Origin: an uncultured Ilumatobacter sp.
GTDB taxonomy: Bacteria > Actinomycetota > Acidimicrobiia > Acidimicrobiales > Ilumatobacteraceae
DNA length: 64,000 bases
Reading direction: 5' to 3'
Assembly (NCBI GenBank): GCA_937905835.1
Contig: CALCXK010000054.1
Coordinates: forward strand, 4,769-68,768
Shown here: positions 44,383 through 52,995 of the stretch, in pieces
Numbering within the stretch: the first letter of the stretch is position 1
Layout of the letters: every line of letters begins with the position of its first letter
Translations under genes and position numbers: made by a program
The notes under the pieces: generated by a model
Databases searched by the model: none
What the model saw: only the letters and a program-made list of their open reading frames with translations
What the model was told of the DNA's origin: nothing

Positions 44383-45312
44383 GTGATCGCAAGGGACAGT
44401 CGTTTTGCCAATGGGGCAGCGACAAGCGTGGGCGCACTGCCGCACCGTGACGCAGCAGCTGCCGCTGCGTTTGCGATGGGCGAATTCGAGATTGCTACCG
44501 TCCCGTCGCTGCCGAACGTGGCGGCGTTCACCGCTGACGCGCTGGCGACCGAGCGCCTCGACGATTCGGCCTTCGCCGGACTACACGCCTTCCTCAATCT
44601 GGCCCGCAATGTGTCGTTCGACGGCCTGCCGGTCACTTGGCATCTTCCAGGCCCGCTCACGATCGGCGCATCGCTCTGCGAAGCGGGCGTTGCGCCCGTC
44701 GAGGCGTTTGCGCTCGCGGTCGAGGTTGCTCGGGGCAAGTTGCTCGACGTGTCTGGCGAAATCTCCGGCGCCCTGCCCTCATCACCGCAACTCGTCATGC
44801 TCGACGAGCCGGCGCTTGCCGACCTGATGTCGCCCGATTTTCCCATCCCGCCTGATCATGCGATCGACGTAATCTCCAGTGCGATGGCCTGTATCGCAGG
44901 GGCAGCAGTCGTCGGCATCCATTGCGAAGAACTCTGTGACTTGGCCACGATGCTCGCTGCCGGCCCGGGGGTCATCTCCGTGCCGGTCGACGAAAAGCTG
45001 GTCGACTGGACTGGATACATCAACCGGTTCCTCGACGACGGCGGCGTCATTGCCTGGGGTGTTGTTCCCACGGGCGGGCCGATCGCTTCGACGTCCGAGC
45101 GGTATTGGCGTCAGCTCAGTGAGCTCTGGTGCGAACTTGTGGCTCGCGGGTGCGACCCAGTGGCGCTGCGGCGCCAGAGCATGGTCACGCCGGGCGGCAG
45201 TCTTGACGCTCACGCGGTCTCGGTTGCCCGTCGGCTCGCCCGGATGACGGCCGAAATTTCCAAGCGGGTCAAAGACCAGGCCAACGCGACGCGCTTTGCG
45301 CTCGGCGCCTGA
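44383..45312 (+). CDS. Methionine synthase (B12-independent)-like barrel protein
   Basis: A 309-residue protein resembling the UROD/MetE C-terminal barrel: SVGALPHRDA opening, VTWHLPGPLTIGASLCEAG, VMLDEPALADL, and VVGIHCEELCDLATM with a His/Cys-like metal site. Mycobacteria have a similar protein next to LigA. Full-length MetE is more than twice as long, so methionine synthesis is not proven. GTG 44383 is the probable start; a TTG frame opening at 44281 has no conserved residues. It lies 45 bp before ligA. Confidence 0.7.
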   Translation: MIARDSRFANGAATSVGALPHRDAAAAAAFAMGEFEIATVPSLPNVAAFTADALATERLDDSAFAGLHAFLNLARNVSFDGLPVTWHLPGPLTIGASLCEAGVAPVEAFALAVEVARGKLLDVSGEISGALPSSPQLVMLDEPALADLMSPDFPIPPDHAIDVISSAMACIAGAAVVGIHCEELCDLATMLAAGPGVISVPVDEKLVDWTGYINRFLDDGGVIAWGVVPTGGPIASTSERYWRQLSELWCELVARGCDPVALRRQSMVTPGGSLDAHAVSVARRLARMTAEISKRVKDQANATRFALGA

Positions 45313-45357
45313 CTCGATTGAGGTGCTCGGGATCGCGTTCTAATACGCTGCGATCTG

Positions 45358-47463
45358 ATGAGTTCCGGTGCGACCTCCCCGCAACGCCGTGTCGTCGAAC
45401 TGCGCGCAGAGATCGCCCATCACAATGAGCGCTATCACACGCTTGACGACCCCGAGATCGACGATGCCGCTTTTGACGTACTGGCACGAGAACTCCGAGC
45501 ACTTGAGGCCGAGCACCCCGACCTGATCGTTTCAGATTCGCCATCGGCTCAAGTTGGCGGATTGATGAGCACAGCGTTTTCCCCTGTCGAGCATCGGGTT
45601 CCGATGACCAGCCTCGATAACGCTATGGACCGTGACGAACTACGTGCCTGGGCCGACCGTGTCGTCAAGGGTCTCGATGGTCAGATCCCGATCTTCGTCT
45701 GCGAGCTGAAGTTTGATGGACTGGCGATGAGTATTCGCTACGAGAACGGCCAGTTCGTTCAGGCTGCCACGCGCGGCGATGGCCGTGTCGGCGAGGACGT
45801 CACCGACAACGTCAAGACGATCGCTGACGTACCCCATGTGCTGACTTCACCGGATGACGGCACGTTGCTTTCCGCCGTCCCGCCGGTGGTTGAAGTGCGT
45901 GGCGAGGTGTATATGCGAACCTCGGCCTTCGATCGGTTGAACGTCCGCGCCGTTGCGGCAGGGGAGAAGCCGTTCGTCAACCCTCGGAACTCGGCAGCTG
46001 GCAGCCTTCGCCAAAAGGACGCGACCAAGACCGCCGAACGCGAGCTGTCGTTCTGGGCGTACCAGCTCGGCGAGGTCATTGACGGTCCCGAGTTCACGAG
46101 CCACGTCGACACGCTCAACTGGGTCGGCGAACTCGGATTCCCGATCAACGAACACGTCAAACGATTCGACACCATCGACGAGGTCGCGACGCACTGCAAG
46201 CAATGGCAGGACGAGCGCCACGCGCTCGACTATGAGATCGACGGCGTTGTGATCAAGGTTGACGATCCGCAGCAGCGTGACATTCTCGGATTTACAGCGA
46301 GGGCGCCCCGCTGGGCTATCGCGTACAAGTTCCCGCCGGAGGAACGCACCACTACGCTGCTCGACATTCAGGTGTCTGTCGGACGAACCGGACGCGCCAC
46401 TCCCTTTGCAGTGCTCGACCCGGTGTTCGTGGGAGGCTCGACGATCGGAATGGCAACACTGCACAATCGCGAGCAGGTTGCGGTCAAAGACGTGCGACCC
46501 GGTGATCTGGTGATCGTCCGTAAAGCTGGCGACGTCATCCCCGAGGTGGTTGGGCCCGCCGCTCAAAACGTGCGTCCGAAGGGGAGTGTGGCATGGGAGT
46601 TCCCTGTGGACTGCCCGGGCTGCGGCGTTGCGCTGATTCTGCCTGAGGGAGAGGCTGACACCCGCTGCTTCAATCCGGATTGTCCGGCGAAACGGATCCA
46701 GAAGATTGCCTACTTCGCGGCACGCGTCGGGATGGACATCGAAGGTCTCGGTGAGCAGATGATTGAGAAGCTTGTCGGCGCCGGCCTGGTCAACGACGCT
46801 GCTGACCTGTATTCGCTCACGGTCGAGCAGTTGATTGCGCTCGATCGGATCGGCGAGACGAGCGCCACGAACCTGGTCGATTCGATTCAGGGGTCAAAAA
46901 ACCGTCCGCTCCACAAATTTATGCGGTCGTTGGGTGTCCGCCACGTCGGGCCATCGGCGTCGCAGGCGCTCGCCGACACTTTCTTCACGCTGCGCGACAT
47001 TATGGGTCGTTCGATCGAGGAGATGGCAGCCGTCGACGGTGTGGGCGAGGTCATTGCCACGACGTTCAGCGACTGGTTGGCCGACGCCGCCAACCGAGAA
47101 CTGATCGACCGCTTTGAAGCGGCAGGAGTGAACTTTGGTGACCCGGATGCGGCCGAACGTGTAGCAGAAGCGAAGGCCGCGATTCCGCAGACCTTGGAAG
47201 GCAAGGCCGTCGTGGTGACCGGAGCGATTCCCGGCTACAACCGTGAAGAAGCAGCGGCGGCCATCACATCACGCGGTGGCAAGAGCCCGGGCAGCGTGAG
47301 TAAGAAGACGTTGGCGCTCGTGATTGGCGAAAGCCCGGGAGCGAGCAAGCTGGCGAAGGCCGGATCGCTCGGCGTGCCCATCGTTGAAGCCGAGGGTTTC
47401 GAAGAGCTGCTGCAAACTGGCGAGGTGCCGGGAGCGGGCTCGGAGTCGCACGGCCCCGAGTAG
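45358..47463 (+). CDS. ligA: NAD-dependent DNA ligase LigA
   Basis: A 701-residue ligase with all domains. The N-terminal Ia domain has YHTLDDPEIDDAAFD. The adenylation site CELKFDG has Lys118. The OB domain contains RPGDLVIVRKAGDVIPEV, the four-cysteine zinc finger is CPGCG...CFNPDCP, and helix-hairpin-helix repeats follow. A C-terminal BRCT domain has LEGKAVVVTGAIPGYNREEA. It seals nicks in replication and repair. ATG 45358. Confidence 0.98.
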   Translation: MSSGATSPQRRVVELRAEIAHHNERYHTLDDPEIDDAAFDVLARELRALEAEHPDLIVSDSPSAQVGGLMSTAFSPVEHRVPMTSLDNAMDRDELRAWADRVVKGLDGQIPIFVCELKFDGLAMSIRYENGQFVQAATRGDGRVGEDVTDNVKTIADVPHVLTSPDDGTLLSAVPPVVEVRGEVYMRTSAFDRLNVRAVAAGEKPFVNPRNSAAGSLRQKDATKTAERELSFWAYQLGEVIDGPEFTSHVDTLNWVGELGFPINEHVKRFDTIDEVATHCKQWQDERHALDYEIDGVVIKVDDPQQRDILGFTARAPRWAIAYKFPPEERTTTLLDIQVSVGRTGRATPFAVLDPVFVGGSTIGMATLHNREQVAVKDVRPGDLVIVRKAGDVIPEVVGPAAQNVRPKGSVAWEFPVDCPGCGVALILPEGEADTRCFNPDCPAKRIQKIAYFAARVGMDIEGLGEQMIEKLVGAGLVNDAADLYSLTVEQLIALDRIGETSATNLVDSIQGSKNRPLHKFMRSLGVRHVGPSASQALADTFFTLRDIMGRSIEEMAAVDGVGEVIATTFSDWLADAANRELIDRFEAAGVNFGDPDAAERVAEAKAAIPQTLEGKAVVVTGAIPGYNREEAAAAITSRGGKSPGSVSKKTLALVIGESPGASKLAKAGSLGVPIVEAEGFEELLQTGEVPGAGSESHGPE

Positions 47464-47464
47464 G

Positions 47465-48016
47465 TCAGACGACGACGAACGACCAGCTGTACGACTTGGC
47501 GTTCTCGCGACCCTCGTCGAGCCGCCAGTAGACGACGCTGACCACGTGGCGACCCTGCGTCAATTCGGTGATCGCTGCATTGTCGTTGGGGACGAACGAG
47601 ATCACCGCGTTGCCGGGGTCGAAGATGGCTGTCGGCGGCAGCGCGATCTGCTCACCGGGTTGGGCTTCGATCTCGCCGATATTTGTCGTTTCGAGCTCGA
47701 TGTCGTCGACGATGAGCACCGCTTCGTGGCCGAATTCGAGGTCGACAGCGATGCGTTCCTGCTGGAGGACCTGGACGGCGTTCTCGACAGGTGAGATCGA
47801 CTCGATGGCCAGTGGCCGCTCGAGGCCTTCGTCGCCAGTGATCGCCGTGAAGAACCCCCAGATGATGAGTGCCAGGCCCGCAGCGATGACGAAACTCGCG
47901 GTCAGCAAGCCACGGTCAAGGCGCCCACGCGGCGGCGCTGGGCTGGTGTGCTCGACATCGCCAGCCGGCGACCCAGCGTCTGCCTGGTCAGCATCGGTTG
48001 CGTCGATGTCGGTCAC
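47465..48016 (-). CDS. Membrane-anchored hypothetical protein
   Basis: A 183-residue protein with an acidic, Asp/Ala-rich N-terminus (~50 residues) and one hydrophobic segment (LLTASFVIAAGLALIIWGFF). The extracellular domain is rich in beta strands (SPVENAVQVLQQERIAVDL... HVVSVVYWRLDEG), resembling a CopC/Big-type sandwich. It lies tail-to-tail with ligA, one base apart, and diverges from the kinase gene. No family recognised. GTG 48016 start. Confidence 0.7.
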   Translation of the reverse strand: MTDIDATDADQADAGSPAGDVEHTSPAPPRGRLDRGLLTASFVIAAGLALIIWGFFTAITGDEGLERPLAIESISPVENAVQVLQQERIAVDLEFGHEAVLIVDDIELETTNIGEIEAQPGEQIALPPTAIFDPGNAVISFVPNDNAAITELTQGRHVVSVVYWRLDEGRENAKSYSWSFVVV

Positions 48017-48109
48017 CTGCCCAGTATGCCGGACCAAAGTGCCTACACGGCGGTGACAGCTGGCGCCTGGCGCCACTCGGTCGAGCGGAAGCGGTAGATT
48101 CTGCCCGCT

Positions 48110-50272
48110 ATGGCTGGCAACGATTTCGGTGCAGATGATGCTGTCGACAGCATTGCGCTGATCGGTCGCGTGCTTGCTGACCGATACCGCATTGCCGAGG
48201 TCGTCTCGGCCGGCGCGAACACGATCATCGCAAATGCGTTCGACATCGACGGCAATCAGCCCGTCACCTTCAAGATCGTGCGCCCCGAACTCGCGGGTTC
48301 AGAAGAATTCCGACGCGATTTCCGCAAGCAGACCGAACTTGCCACTGCGCTGAGTCATCCGAACATCGCCCAGGTACTCGACTGGGGTGACGTCGATATT
48401 GACGGTGAATCGGCGCTCTTCTGGGTGGTCGAGTACCTGAGCGGAGGCAGTCTGCGCGATCTCTTCGACCGAGGTCGGCTCCTCGAGCCGTCTCAGGCAC
48501 TTGTGGTCGGCCTCGAGGCCTGCCGGGCGCTCGACGCAGCGCATCAGCGCGGGATCGCCCACACCGAGGTGACCCCCTCGAAGCTGGTGTTTGGCGAAGA
48601 CCGCCGCGTCCGAATCGTTGACTTCGGCATCGCGGAGCTGATCGGGCGCAGCGCCTGGGATGAACCGGCCACGATCGCAACGCACGTTGCCCGCTACGCC
48701 TCGCCTGAGCAGGCACTCCGCGTTGACGTTGGTCCGAAGACCGACGTGTACTCACTCGCCTTATCGCTCCTCGAAGCCGTCACCGGCTCAGTGCCGTTCT
48801 CAGCGGACTCGACAGTAGCGACCTTGGCAGCCCGAGTTGGCAAGCTGATGCCGGTGTCCGCCGATCTCGGCTCGCTTGCCGCAGTGCTCGAACGTGCAGG
48901 GCGTCCCGAAGCTGACGATCGCTTCTCGGCAGCCGAGTTCGGACGGGGCCTGGTAGCGGCAGCCGAGACGTTGCCGCGGCCCGAGCCGATTCCGATCGTT
49001 GCGGCCGAACTCTTTGACACCTCCGAGATGCGCCGGCCAACAGATCCGACCGGCGGGATCGCACGCCCCGCTCTGATTCAGTCCGTCGCTGGCGATTCAG
49101 AGGGTGGGTCAGACCGCGATTCGCATGCTGGCGAGCCAACTCCCGATGACGCGCTCACCACCCTGTCTGACGTCGCCGACCCTTCGATGGGCTCGGTCAG
49201 AGCCGCAGTGCCGAGCGAGTTCGAGCGCTCAGTATCGGTTGCTGAAGCGGCGAGTCCGGCTCAGCAACCGATGCCCACTGCGGCCACCGAACAGATGCCG
49301 ATCACGCAGTTCGAGGCCGGGTCCGTGACGGCAAATCTGTACGACGACGATCGGCCGAAGCGGCGGGTCGGCGCAATCATTACGTTGTCGCTGTTCCTTC
49401 TTGTTGGGCTCGCAGCAGTTGCTATTGCGGCGTTCTTCCTGCTCCGAACCAAGTCGTACGAAGTTCCCGAACTCTCTGGTGTTGACGAAGCGGTCGCGCT
49501 GAACGAGATTGCGGACAACAACTGGCTGGTCGTTACTGAGGCTGAACGCAGCGACGAAGAGCCCGATGCTGGCCAAGTGATTCGTACCTTCCCTACAGCG
49601 GGGGCGGTCTTGGAAGAGGGCGAGGAATTCCGTATATACGTCAGTGAAGGCTCGCTCTTCCGTGTGCTCCCCGAGTTGTCCGAACTGTCGAGTACTGACG
49701 CTCAAGCGCGGCTCGAAGCGATTCAACTGACGAGCTTTGCTGATGCTGAGGTCTTCGACGAAACGCGTGCTATCGGCACGGTGCTGGCCTGGCGAGTCGT
49801 AGGTGATGCGGCGATGGTCGCTGGCGGTGAAGTTCTACCCGGAACGAGTATCGCTCTCACGACCTCAAAGGGCCCGGCACCGCGTGTCGTGCCGAATGTC
49901 GTGGGCTTGACGTTGGAAGACGCGCAGGTTGTAGCAGCGTCTGTGCAGCTCAGTGTCGTCGCCGGAGAGGACGTGTTCAGTAACGACGTGCCCGTCGGCG
50001 TCATCGTGAGCCAAGACGCAGCCGCCGACAGCGAGTTGCCTCGTGACGGTTCGTTCGCCGTGGTGCGCTCCAAGGGTCTCGACCTCGTCGCCCTGCCCGA
50101 ACTGGACGGCCTGTCGTTCACCGATGCACAGACCGCACTCATCGACGCGGGGTTTACCATCGGCAGCTTGCTCGGCACGACCGACGGCACATTTGAGTCG
50201 ATCAGCATTTCTGCTGAGCCTGTTGGGGATCTGTATCGGCGTGATACCGCGGTCGATCTGATTTTCCTGTAG
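48110..50272 (+). CDS. PASTA-domain Ser/Thr kinase homologue, probable pseudokinase
   Basis: A 720-residue PknB-like protein: kinase fold (~22-290), low-complexity linker, TM helix (~419-446), then four PASTA-like repeats. Lys55 (VTFKIV), DFG (171-173) and RYASPE (195-200) are kept. The glycine loop reads SAGANT instead of GxGxxG. The catalytic loop reads HTEVTPSKL (151-159): the catalytic Asp is Glu153, the usual Lys is Thr155 and the Asn is Lys158. Catalysis is therefore doubtful. PASTA repeats usually sense cell-wall fragments, so it may be a wall-sensing scaffold. Confidence 0.9.
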   Translation: MAGNDFGADDAVDSIALIGRVLADRYRIAEVVSAGANTIIANAFDIDGNQPVTFKIVRPELAGSEEFRRDFRKQTELATALSHPNIAQVLDWGDVDIDGESALFWVVEYLSGGSLRDLFDRGRLLEPSQALVVGLEACRALDAAHQRGIAHTEVTPSKLVFGEDRRVRIVDFGIAELIGRSAWDEPATIATHVARYASPEQALRVDVGPKTDVYSLALSLLEAVTGSVPFSADSTVATLAARVGKLMPVSADLGSLAAVLERAGRPEADDRFSAAEFGRGLVAAAETLPRPEPIPIVAAELFDTSEMRRPTDPTGGIARPALIQSVAGDSEGGSDRDSHAGEPTPDDALTTLSDVADPSMGSVRAAVPSEFERSVSVAEAASPAQQPMPTAATEQMPITQFEAGSVTANLYDDDRPKRRVGAIITLSLFLLVGLAAVAIAAFFLLRTKSYEVPELSGVDEAVALNEIADNNWLVVTEAERSDEEPDAGQVIRTFPTAGAVLEEGEEFRIYVSEGSLFRVLPELSELSSTDAQARLEAIQLTSFADAEVFDETRAIGTVLAWRVVGDAAMVAGGEVLPGTSIALTTSKGPAPRVVPNVVGLTLEDAQVVAASVQLSVVAGEDVFSNDVPVGVIVSQDAAADSELPRDGSFAVVRSKGLDLVALPELDGLSFTDAQTALIDAGFTIGSLLGTTDGTFESISISAEPVGDLYRRDTAVDLIFL

Positions 50273-50337
50273 GCCGAGCGAGTATCCCTCGCCGAGAATG
50301 GCCGACTGCGACCACGAACGCCGATGAGGAAATACTG

Positions 50338-50394
50338 CGGATTGCAATGCTGACGAGTGGCAGCGGCGCGCCGGGAATGAATGCGGCGATTCGA
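50338..50394 (+). pseudogene. Relic of a 6-phosphofructokinase N-terminus
   Basis: In the 308-bp gap 50273-50580, codons 50341-50394 read IAMLTSGSGAPGMNAAIR, nearly identical to the ATP-binding start of PfkA (consensus IAVLTSGGDAPGMNAAIR). No in-frame start precedes it, and resemblance ends right after the final Arg; the frame is then Arg/Ser-rich without homology. The rest of the gap shows no gene. It looks like a short gene remnant. Confidence 0.45.
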
Positions 50395-50580
50395 CCCTCT
50401 CGATCATCGTCGACGCAGGCGACAAGATTTCCGTCGCCGAGGACGTTGTATTGCTGTGATTGTCGTGGGGATCCGGTCGGCTCTTGCCGCGGTGTCGTTT
50501 CGTCTCGTTCGGGCCGGAATCACTAAGTTCGACGCTGTTGTCCGGCATTGGTGTCGGGCCGAACGACAGGGGAAGAATCA

Positions 50581-51480
50581 ATGGCTTCGCTCGATGGACG
50601 TGTGGTGATCGTTACCGGTGCTGGTCGTGGGATCGGCCGGGAACACGCTCTGTTTTTTGCCCAGGAGGGCGCCCATCTCGTCGTGAATGATCACGGTGGT
50701 GCGAACGATGGGTCGGGCGGCGACACAACGCCTGCCGAAGAAGTTGCAGCCGAAGTCCGAGCACGTGGGGGCCAAGCGATTGCGAACACCGACGATGTGT
50801 CGAGCTGGTCGGGCGCCGAGCAGATGGTCACAACGGCAATTGAAGTCTTCGGCGATGTAGATGTCGTTGTCAATAACGCTGGCATCTTGCGTGACCGCAC
50901 ACTGGCCAACATGACCGAAGAGGAGTGGGACTCGGTGATTGCGGTCCACCTCAAAGGTCATTTTGCGCCAACCCGACATGCCGCTGCGTACTGGCGCGAC
51001 GAGCACAAGGCCGGGCGCGGCAAGCGTCGTAATCTGGTCCACACGTCGAGCACGTCAGGGTTGTTCTCCAACCCCGGGCAGGCCAACTACGGCGCTGCCA
51101 AGTCGGGTATTGCTTCGATGAGTCAGATCGCTGCGAAAGAACTGCAGCGTTACGACGTCGTGAGCAACTGCATCGCACCGGGTGCGCGTACTCGTCTCAC
51201 ACTGGCGACACCGGGCCTCGAAGACATCATGGCGGCACCGGACGCTGGCTTCGACAACTGGGACCCTGCGAACGTTTCACCGCTGGTGGCCTACCTGAGC
51301 ACGGAAAACTGCCCGTTTACCGGGGAGACCTTCTACGTGAAGGGCGGAGTCGTCAAGCGCGTGAAGTCGTGGGAGATGGCTGACCGGATTGAGAAGTCTG
51401 GCGCATGGACTGTCGAGGAACTCGCCGACGCGATGGCCCCGATGACCCAAACGCCGCCCGTCGTTGCCGATATGAACTGA
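50581..51480 (+). CDS. SDR family oxidoreductase (multifunctional enzyme type-2-like)
   Basis: A 299-residue dehydrogenase. TGAGRGIGREHALFFAQEGAHLVVND, NAGILRDRTLANMTEEEW, the catalytic SSTSGLFSNPGQANYGAAKSG (Tyr/Lys) and a C-terminal extension make it like the dehydrogenase part of peroxisomal MFE-2. That enzyme oxidises 3-hydroxyacyl-CoA. AGGGGAAG precedes ATG 50581. An SCP2-domain gene follows tail-to-tail 22 bp away; MFE-2 fuses the same two domains. Confidence 0.88.
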   Translation: MASLDGRVVIVTGAGRGIGREHALFFAQEGAHLVVNDHGGANDGSGGDTTPAEEVAAEVRARGGQAIANTDDVSSWSGAEQMVTTAIEVFGDVDVVVNNAGILRDRTLANMTEEEWDSVIAVHLKGHFAPTRHAAAYWRDEHKAGRGKRRNLVHTSSTSGLFSNPGQANYGAAKSGIASMSQIAAKELQRYDVVSNCIAPGARTRLTLATPGLEDIMAAPDAGFDNWDPANVSPLVAYLSTENCPFTGETFYVKGGVVKRVKSWEMADRIEKSGAWTVEELADAMAPMTQTPPVVADMN

Positions 51481-51502
51481 CAGCCGACGTTTTCGCCAGC
51501 AG

Positions 51503-51928
51503 CTATTCGGCTGCGGGCGCTGGTTCGGTGATGTTGGCGATTTCCTGAGTGATCTTCTCGGAGAAGTCGTTCGCCGGGATGGCGGTTTGCATCGCCATCA
51601 TCTTCATCATGTCGCCTTGGACCTTGATTTTTCCGGACATGAAGGCCTGCAATGCAACCGTCTGATTTTGCTCGACGAACAACGCCTGGGCGGTTGCGTA
51701 GTCGGTGCTGACGGTGGCGTCGGGATCGTCGAGTGCTCCGAGTTCAAGCTGCAGTGCACCGGTCGAGGTATCGAAGTAGGCATCGACCCGGCCGTCACCA
51801 AAGGGCACCTCGATGATCGACAAGTTGATCTTGATGCTGACGGTTACCTCGGGGACGTCATCGGCGTACCTCTCACGAATCGATCGTGCCGCGGTCATCC
51901 AGTCTTGGCTCAAGAACGCATGGGTCAT
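51503..51928 (-). CDS. SCP2 sterol-binding domain protein
   Basis: A 141-residue protein with the SCP2 fold. VTVSIKINLSIIEVPFGDGRVDAYFD, DPDATVSTDYATAQALFVEQ and AFMSGKIKVQGDMMKMMAMQT are typical of bacterial 'SCP2 family lipid transfer' domains. It probably binds acyl-CoA or sterol-like lipids. ATG 51928 starts the domain; the longer frame covers the divergent metalloprotease gene. Confidence 0.85.
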   Translation of the reverse strand: MTHAFLSQDWMTAARSIRERYADDVPEVTVSIKINLSIIEVPFGDGRVDAYFDTSTGALQLELGALDDPDATVSTDYATAQALFVEQNQTVALQAFMSGKIKVQGDMMKMMAMQTAIPANDFSEKITQEIANITEPAPAAE

Positions 51929-51976
51929 GCACCAAACGATACCCGTGACCTGGGCCGCAGGGAGAAAGGCTGGACG

Positions 51977-52945
51977 ATGAGCCACGTGCGCCACAATATG
52001 GCAATGAAGCGACGAGTGATTTTGGTAGCGGTCGCAGCGATACTGATGGGGTCGAGCTGCACGGCTGGCAGCGACGGTGCTGCTTCCGAGGCTGCTCCGA
52101 ATGACACTGAAATCACTGAGGAACTGGTCGATAACACGAAAATTGGCAACCCCAATCAACAGATCGGCGAGCAAGCAATCCTCGACGAGCTCCAGGCGGA
52201 GGGCTTCTGCGACCCGGCCGACGTCGAAGACGGTGGCGTTGTCACCGCCATGCACTTTGTTGTCAGGGGTCAGCTACAGCCACCTTGCTCAGGCGAGTTG
52301 GACCCTCGCCTCGATGCCGCCTGGACCGCACTGGCCGACGTGACGCCAGTAACATTACTCAGCGACATTTCGCTCTTGGCAGGTTTCGAAGGGTGCGATA
52401 CCTGCGACACTCTGGCGTTCGTCACCACCCTTGACGAAGCCGCCGAGTTCTTTCTGATGGCCGTCGATGTCCAGGCTGGCGTCGAGGATCTCAACGAGCT
52501 CGCCCTGACCATGCTGCACGAGTTGACGCACGTCTTCACCCAAGTTCCAGCGACCCAGCTGGACATTGCGATCCCTGCTCAAGAGTGCACCACGTATTAC
52601 AACGGCACCGGATGCTTCCGCGACGGCGCCTACACGTGGGAATGGATCCAGCGGTTCTGGGACGCAGCGGCGTTGGCCACCATCCCCGCGGACGGTGATG
52701 TGAACGAGGAGGCAGGCGAAGCGCGCTGCGTGGCTGATGCTTCGTACGCCGGCCCCTATGGCGCGAGTAGCCCTGAAGAAGATATCGCCGAGATGTTCGC
52801 GGCCTATGTGTTTGACGTCAAGGTCAGCACATCGCTCGACGAAAAGCTCGCTTTCTTCGACCAGTACCCGGAGTTCCGTGAAGTACGTGAACGCGCCGAG
52901 GCGCTCGGGCGCCACGAAGTCGCATACTCCTTCGAGAACTGCTGA
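51977..52945 (+). CDS. Zinc metalloprotease-like lipoprotein
   Basis: A 322-residue protein with a signal peptide and lipobox LMGSSC (Cys28). The gluzincin motif HELTH (181-185) is followed about 100 residues later by SPEEDIAEMFAAYV, which would supply the third zinc ligand. Several cysteine pairs suggest disulfides outside the cell. GGGAGAAAGG lies before ATG 51977. It resembles 'putative zinc-binding metallopeptidase' proteins. Substrate unknown. Confidence 0.75.
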   Translation: MSHVRHNMAMKRRVILVAVAAILMGSSCTAGSDGAASEAAPNDTEITEELVDNTKIGNPNQQIGEQAILDELQAEGFCDPADVEDGGVVTAMHFVVRGQLQPPCSGELDPRLDAAWTALADVTPVTLLSDISLLAGFEGCDTCDTLAFVTTLDEAAEFFLMAVDVQAGVEDLNELALTMLHELTHVFTQVPATQLDIAIPAQECTTYYNGTGCFRDGAYTWEWIQRFWDAAALATIPADGDVNEEAGEARCVADASYAGPYGASSPEEDIAEMFAAYVFDVKVSTSLDEKLAFFDQYPEFREVRERAEALGRHEVAYSFENC

Positions 52946-52995
52946 TCGACCGAGAACTCGTCAACACTGACGCCTGCCCCAGGACATAGCCGGAT

